Positions 32,781-34,933 of a stretch of DNA of 34,933 bases are shown here, piece after piece. This DNA comes from Actinomadura sp. NBRC 104412 (GTDB taxonomy: Bacteria > Actinomycetota > Actinomycetes > Streptosporangiales > Streptosporangiaceae). How positions within the stretch are numbered: the stretch's first letter is position 1; every line of letters starts with the position of its first letter. The stretch is from NCBI RefSeq assembly GCF_030269515.1, contig NZ_BSTM01000049.1:1-34933 (forward strand), written 5' to 3'. A program made the translations under genes and the position numbers. The notes under the pieces are model-generated. The model saw only the letters and a list, made by a program, of their open reading frames with translations. It did not search any database and was not told the origin of the DNA.

Positions 32781-34508
32781 ATGACCACCTTGATAAGCGG
32801 GCCCGCCACCGGGACAGGACAGGATCCTGCTGGTGAGACGGCAGAATCGGTGCACGTTGAGTTCAGGACGCAGGTGTCGGCGTACCGTCACTGGCGGCTG
32901 AGTTTTGACGGTTCGGTTGCCACGCTGACGATGGACGTCGACGAACAAGGGGGTCTGGTCCCCGGCTACGAGCTGAAGCTGAACTCCTACGACCTGGGCG
33001 TGGACATCGAGCTGTACGACGCGGTGCAGCGGCTGCGGTTCGAGCATCCCGAGGTGCGGACGGTGGTGGTGACCAGCGGCAAGGAGAAGATCTTCTGCGC
33101 GGGCGCGAACATCCGGATGCTGGCCGCGTCGCCGCACGAGTGGAAGGTGAACTTCTGCAAGTTCACCAACGAGACCCGTAACGGGATCGAGGACGCGACC
33201 GCGAACTCGGGGCAGACCTACCTGGCCGCGTTGAACGGCACGGCGTCGGGCGGTGGCTACGAGCTGGCGCTGGCGTGTGAGCACATCATGCTGGTGGACG
33301 ACCGGTCCTCGGCGGTGTCGCTGCCGGAGCTGCCGCTGCTCGGAGTGCTGCCGGGCACGGGCGGCCTGACCCGCGTGACGGACAAGCGGCATGTGCGGCG
33401 TGACCTGGCCGACTACTTCGCCACCAGGGCCGAGGGCGTCGGCGGCAAGAAGGCGGTGGCCTGGCGGCTGGTGGACGAGGTCGTGCCGCGGACCTCATGG
33501 GACGCCACCGTCGCCGAGCGCGCGAAGGAGTTCGCCGCCCGATCGAACCGACCGGCCGATGCCAAGGGCATCGAGCTGACGCCGCTGGGCAAGATCCGCA
33601 CCGACGGCGAGATCTCCTACCGGTACGTGACGGCGAGGCTCGATCGCGAGCGGGGCGTCGTGGAGATCACCGTCCTCGGCCCGGAAACGGACGCGCCCGC
33701 CGACATGGCCGCCGTCCACGCCCAGGGCGCGGAGTTCTGGACGCTCGCGATGACCCGTGAGCTGGACGACCTGATCCTGGACCTGCGTACCAACGAGACC
33801 GAGCTGGGCACCTGGACGTTCCGCACCAAGGGCGACGCCTCCCGCGTGCTGGCCTGTGACGCCCTGCTGCTGGACAACGCCGGTGACTGGCTGGCCAATG
33901 AGATCGTCCTGTACCTCAAGCGGACGCTCAAGCGCCTCGACGTCACCAGCCGCAGCCTGATCGCGCTGATCGAGCCGGGCAGTTGCTTCGCCGGGTCGCT
34001 GCTGGAGCTGGCGCTGGCCGCCGACCGTTCCTTCCACCTGGCCGGGGTGTTCGAGGAGATCGATCCGGACGCCGAGCCGGCCGCGATCACCGTGGGGCCG
34101 ATGAACCTCGGGCCGCTGCCGATGGGCAACGACCTCACCCGGCTGGCCACCCGCTTCCACGGCGATGACGACGGCCTGGCCGCCGCCGAGTCCGCTCAGG
34201 GTGAGGCGCTGCGGGCCGAGGACGCCGAGCGGCTCGGCCTGGTCACCTTCGCGCCCGACGACATCGACTGGGACGAGGAGGTCCGGATCGCGATCGAGGA
34301 GCGGGCCGGGTTCTCCCCGGACGCGCTCACCGGCCTGGAGGCCAACTACCGGTTCACCGGCCCGGAGACGTTGGAGACCAAGATCTTCGGGCGGCTCACC
34401 GCCTGGCAGAACTGGATCTTCACCCGGCCCAACGCCTCCGGAGCCGAGGGCGCGTTGCGCAAGTACGGCACGGGGCAGCGCGCCGACTTCGACAAGAAGC
34501 GAGTCTGA
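32781..34508 (+). CDS. boxC: Benzoyl-CoA-dihydrodiol lyase / 2,3-epoxybenzoyl-CoA dihydrolase BoxC
   Basis: This 575-residue crotonase-superfamily enzyme opens the ring of 2,3-epoxybenzoyl-CoA in the aerobic benzoyl-CoA (box) pathway, giving the 3,4-dehydroadipyl-CoA semialdehyde plus formate. It has the double-crotonase-like length of BoxC. Family segments are YRHWRLSFDGSVATLTMDVD, ELKLNSYDLGVDIELYDAVQ, the oxyanion-hole region GKEKIFCAGANIRMLAASPH, and LNGTASGGGYELALACEHIM. The C-terminus (NWIFTRPNASGAEGALRKYG) is also typical. ATG 32781 lies 11 bases after GGAAGGAG; the open frame to 32631 is leader. It is followed after two bases by boxB. With the distal O-demethylase it suggests aromatic-acid catabolism. 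Confidence 0.93.
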   Translation: MTTLISGPATGTGQDPAGETAESVHVEFRTQVSAYRHWRLSFDGSVATLTMDVDEQGGLVPGYELKLNSYDLGVDIELYDAVQRLRFEHPEVRTVVVTSGKEKIFCAGANIRMLAASPHEWKVNFCKFTNETRNGIEDATANSGQTYLAALNGTASGGGYELALACEHIMLVDDRSSAVSLPELPLLGVLPGTGGLTRVTDKRHVRRDLADYFATRAEGVGGKKAVAWRLVDEVVPRTSWDATVAERAKEFAARSNRPADAKGIELTPLGKIRTDGEISYRYVTARLDRERGVVEITVLGPETDAPADMAAVHAQGAEFWTLAMTRELDDLILDLRTNETELGTWTFRTKGDASRVLACDALLLDNAGDWLANEIVLYLKRTLKRLDVTSRSLIALIEPGSCFAGSLLELALAADRSFHLAGVFEEIDPDAEPAAITVGPMNLGPLPMGNDLTRLATRFHGDDDGLAAAESAQGEALRAEDAERLGLVTFAPDDIDWDEEVRIAIEERAGFSPDALTGLEANYRFTGPETLETKIFGRLTAWQNWIFTRPNASGAEGALRKYGTGQRADFDKKRV

Positions 34509-34510
34509 GC

Positions 34511-34933
34511 ATGACGATCACCGCGGACTACTCCGAGAAGATTCCGAACAACGTCGACCTGCACGAGGACCGGCGGCTTCAGCGGGCGCTGGAGTCCTGG
34601 CAGCCCAACTTCCTGTCCTGGTGGGACTCGATGGGGCCGTCCCTGCCCACCCGGGACGTCTACCTGCGCACCGCGGTCAACGTGGGTCGCGAGGGCTGGG
34701 CGCATTTCGGGCATGTGGCGATGCGCGACTACCGGTGGGGCATCTTCCTGGCCGAGCGCAACAAGGATCGGCGGATCGCCTTCGGCCAGCACAAGGGCGA
34801 ACCGGTCTGGCAGAAGGTGCCCGGCGAGTACCGTGCCGACCTTCAGCGCCTCATCGTGATCCAGGGTGACACCGAGCCGGCGTCGGTCGAGCAGCAGCGT
34901 AACCTGGGCGCCACCGCGCCCAGCCTGTACGAC
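34511..34933 (+). CDS. boxB: Benzoyl-CoA 2,3-epoxidase subunit BoxB (partial)
   Basis: The frame runs off the window end after 141 residues. It begins MTITADYSEKIPNNVDLHED, then LESWQPNFLSWWDSMGPSLP, YLRTAVNVGREGWAHFGHVA and MRDYRWGIFLAERNKDRRIA, all characteristic of BoxB, the di-iron epoxidase component acting on benzoyl-CoA with the reductase BoxA. The full family length is about 475, so some 70 percent is missing. The first candidate ligands of the di-iron site should lie just beyond this point. ATG 34511 is two bases after the boxC stop (TGA-GC-ATG), marking one operon. Confidence 0.92.
   Translation, partial: MTITADYSEKIPNNVDLHEDRRLQRALESWQPNFLSWWDSMGPSLPTRDVYLRTAVNVGREGWAHFGHVAMRDYRWGIFLAERNKDRRIAFGQHKGEPVWQKVPGEYRADLQRLIVIQGDTEPASVEQQRNLGATAPSLYD

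Overview
The window is high-GC actinomycete DNA. It has strong G/C bias at third codon positions, many GTG and TTG starts behind clear Shine-Dalgarno sequences, twin-arginine lipoprotein signals, an F420-type oxidoreductase and a DUF5753-type XRE regulator. I infer a streptosporangial or Thermomonosporaceae-type organism (Actinomadura-like), but no rRNA is present to fix this. No tRNA, rRNA or CRISPR array was seen.

Region 1 (1-8448) begins with the 5' end of an IS630-type transposase. A tight minus-strand operon follows: a LigM/DesA-like tetrahydrofolate-dependent O-demethylase, then a complete branched-chain-amino-acid-type ABC transporter (livG, livF, livH, livM and the binding lipoprotein). 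Divergent from it is a fused pabA-pabB gene for folate p-aminobenzoate synthesis. The gap between them carries four 12-bp-periodic repeats. The layout suggests that uptake of a methoxylated aromatic, its demethylation and folate supply are linked.

Region 2 (8449-10983) is a scrap zone. It holds a KdpE-like remnant, an intact hemerythrin-domain gene, and a two-component operon broken by an internal inversion of about 870 bp.

Region 3 (10984-22029) holds an MMPL exporter, a secreted beta-propeller-like protein, a small conserved protein, and an FAD monooxygenase with a probable 3' frameshift coupled to an AAA/TPR regulator. It also has an XRE-DUF5753 regulator fused to a PP2C domain that has lost its metal ligands, a frameshifted remnant of a normal PP2C phosphatase, and an ArsR/SmtB metal sensor with an isoprenylcysteine-methyltransferase-like gene.

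Region 4 (22245-32231) looks like organosulfur scavenging: an LLM oxidoreductase, an AtsK/TauD-type dioxygenase with an SsuABC-like importer, and divergently an oligopeptide-type ABC importer with a fused double ATPase. An Rrf2/IscR-like dyad lies between the two divergent operons.

Region 5 (32240-34933) has a decayed methyltransferase, then a promoter and the start of an aerobic benzoyl-CoA (box) operon, boxC followed by a boxB cut by the window end. Together with region 1 this points to an aromatic-degrading soil actinomycete.
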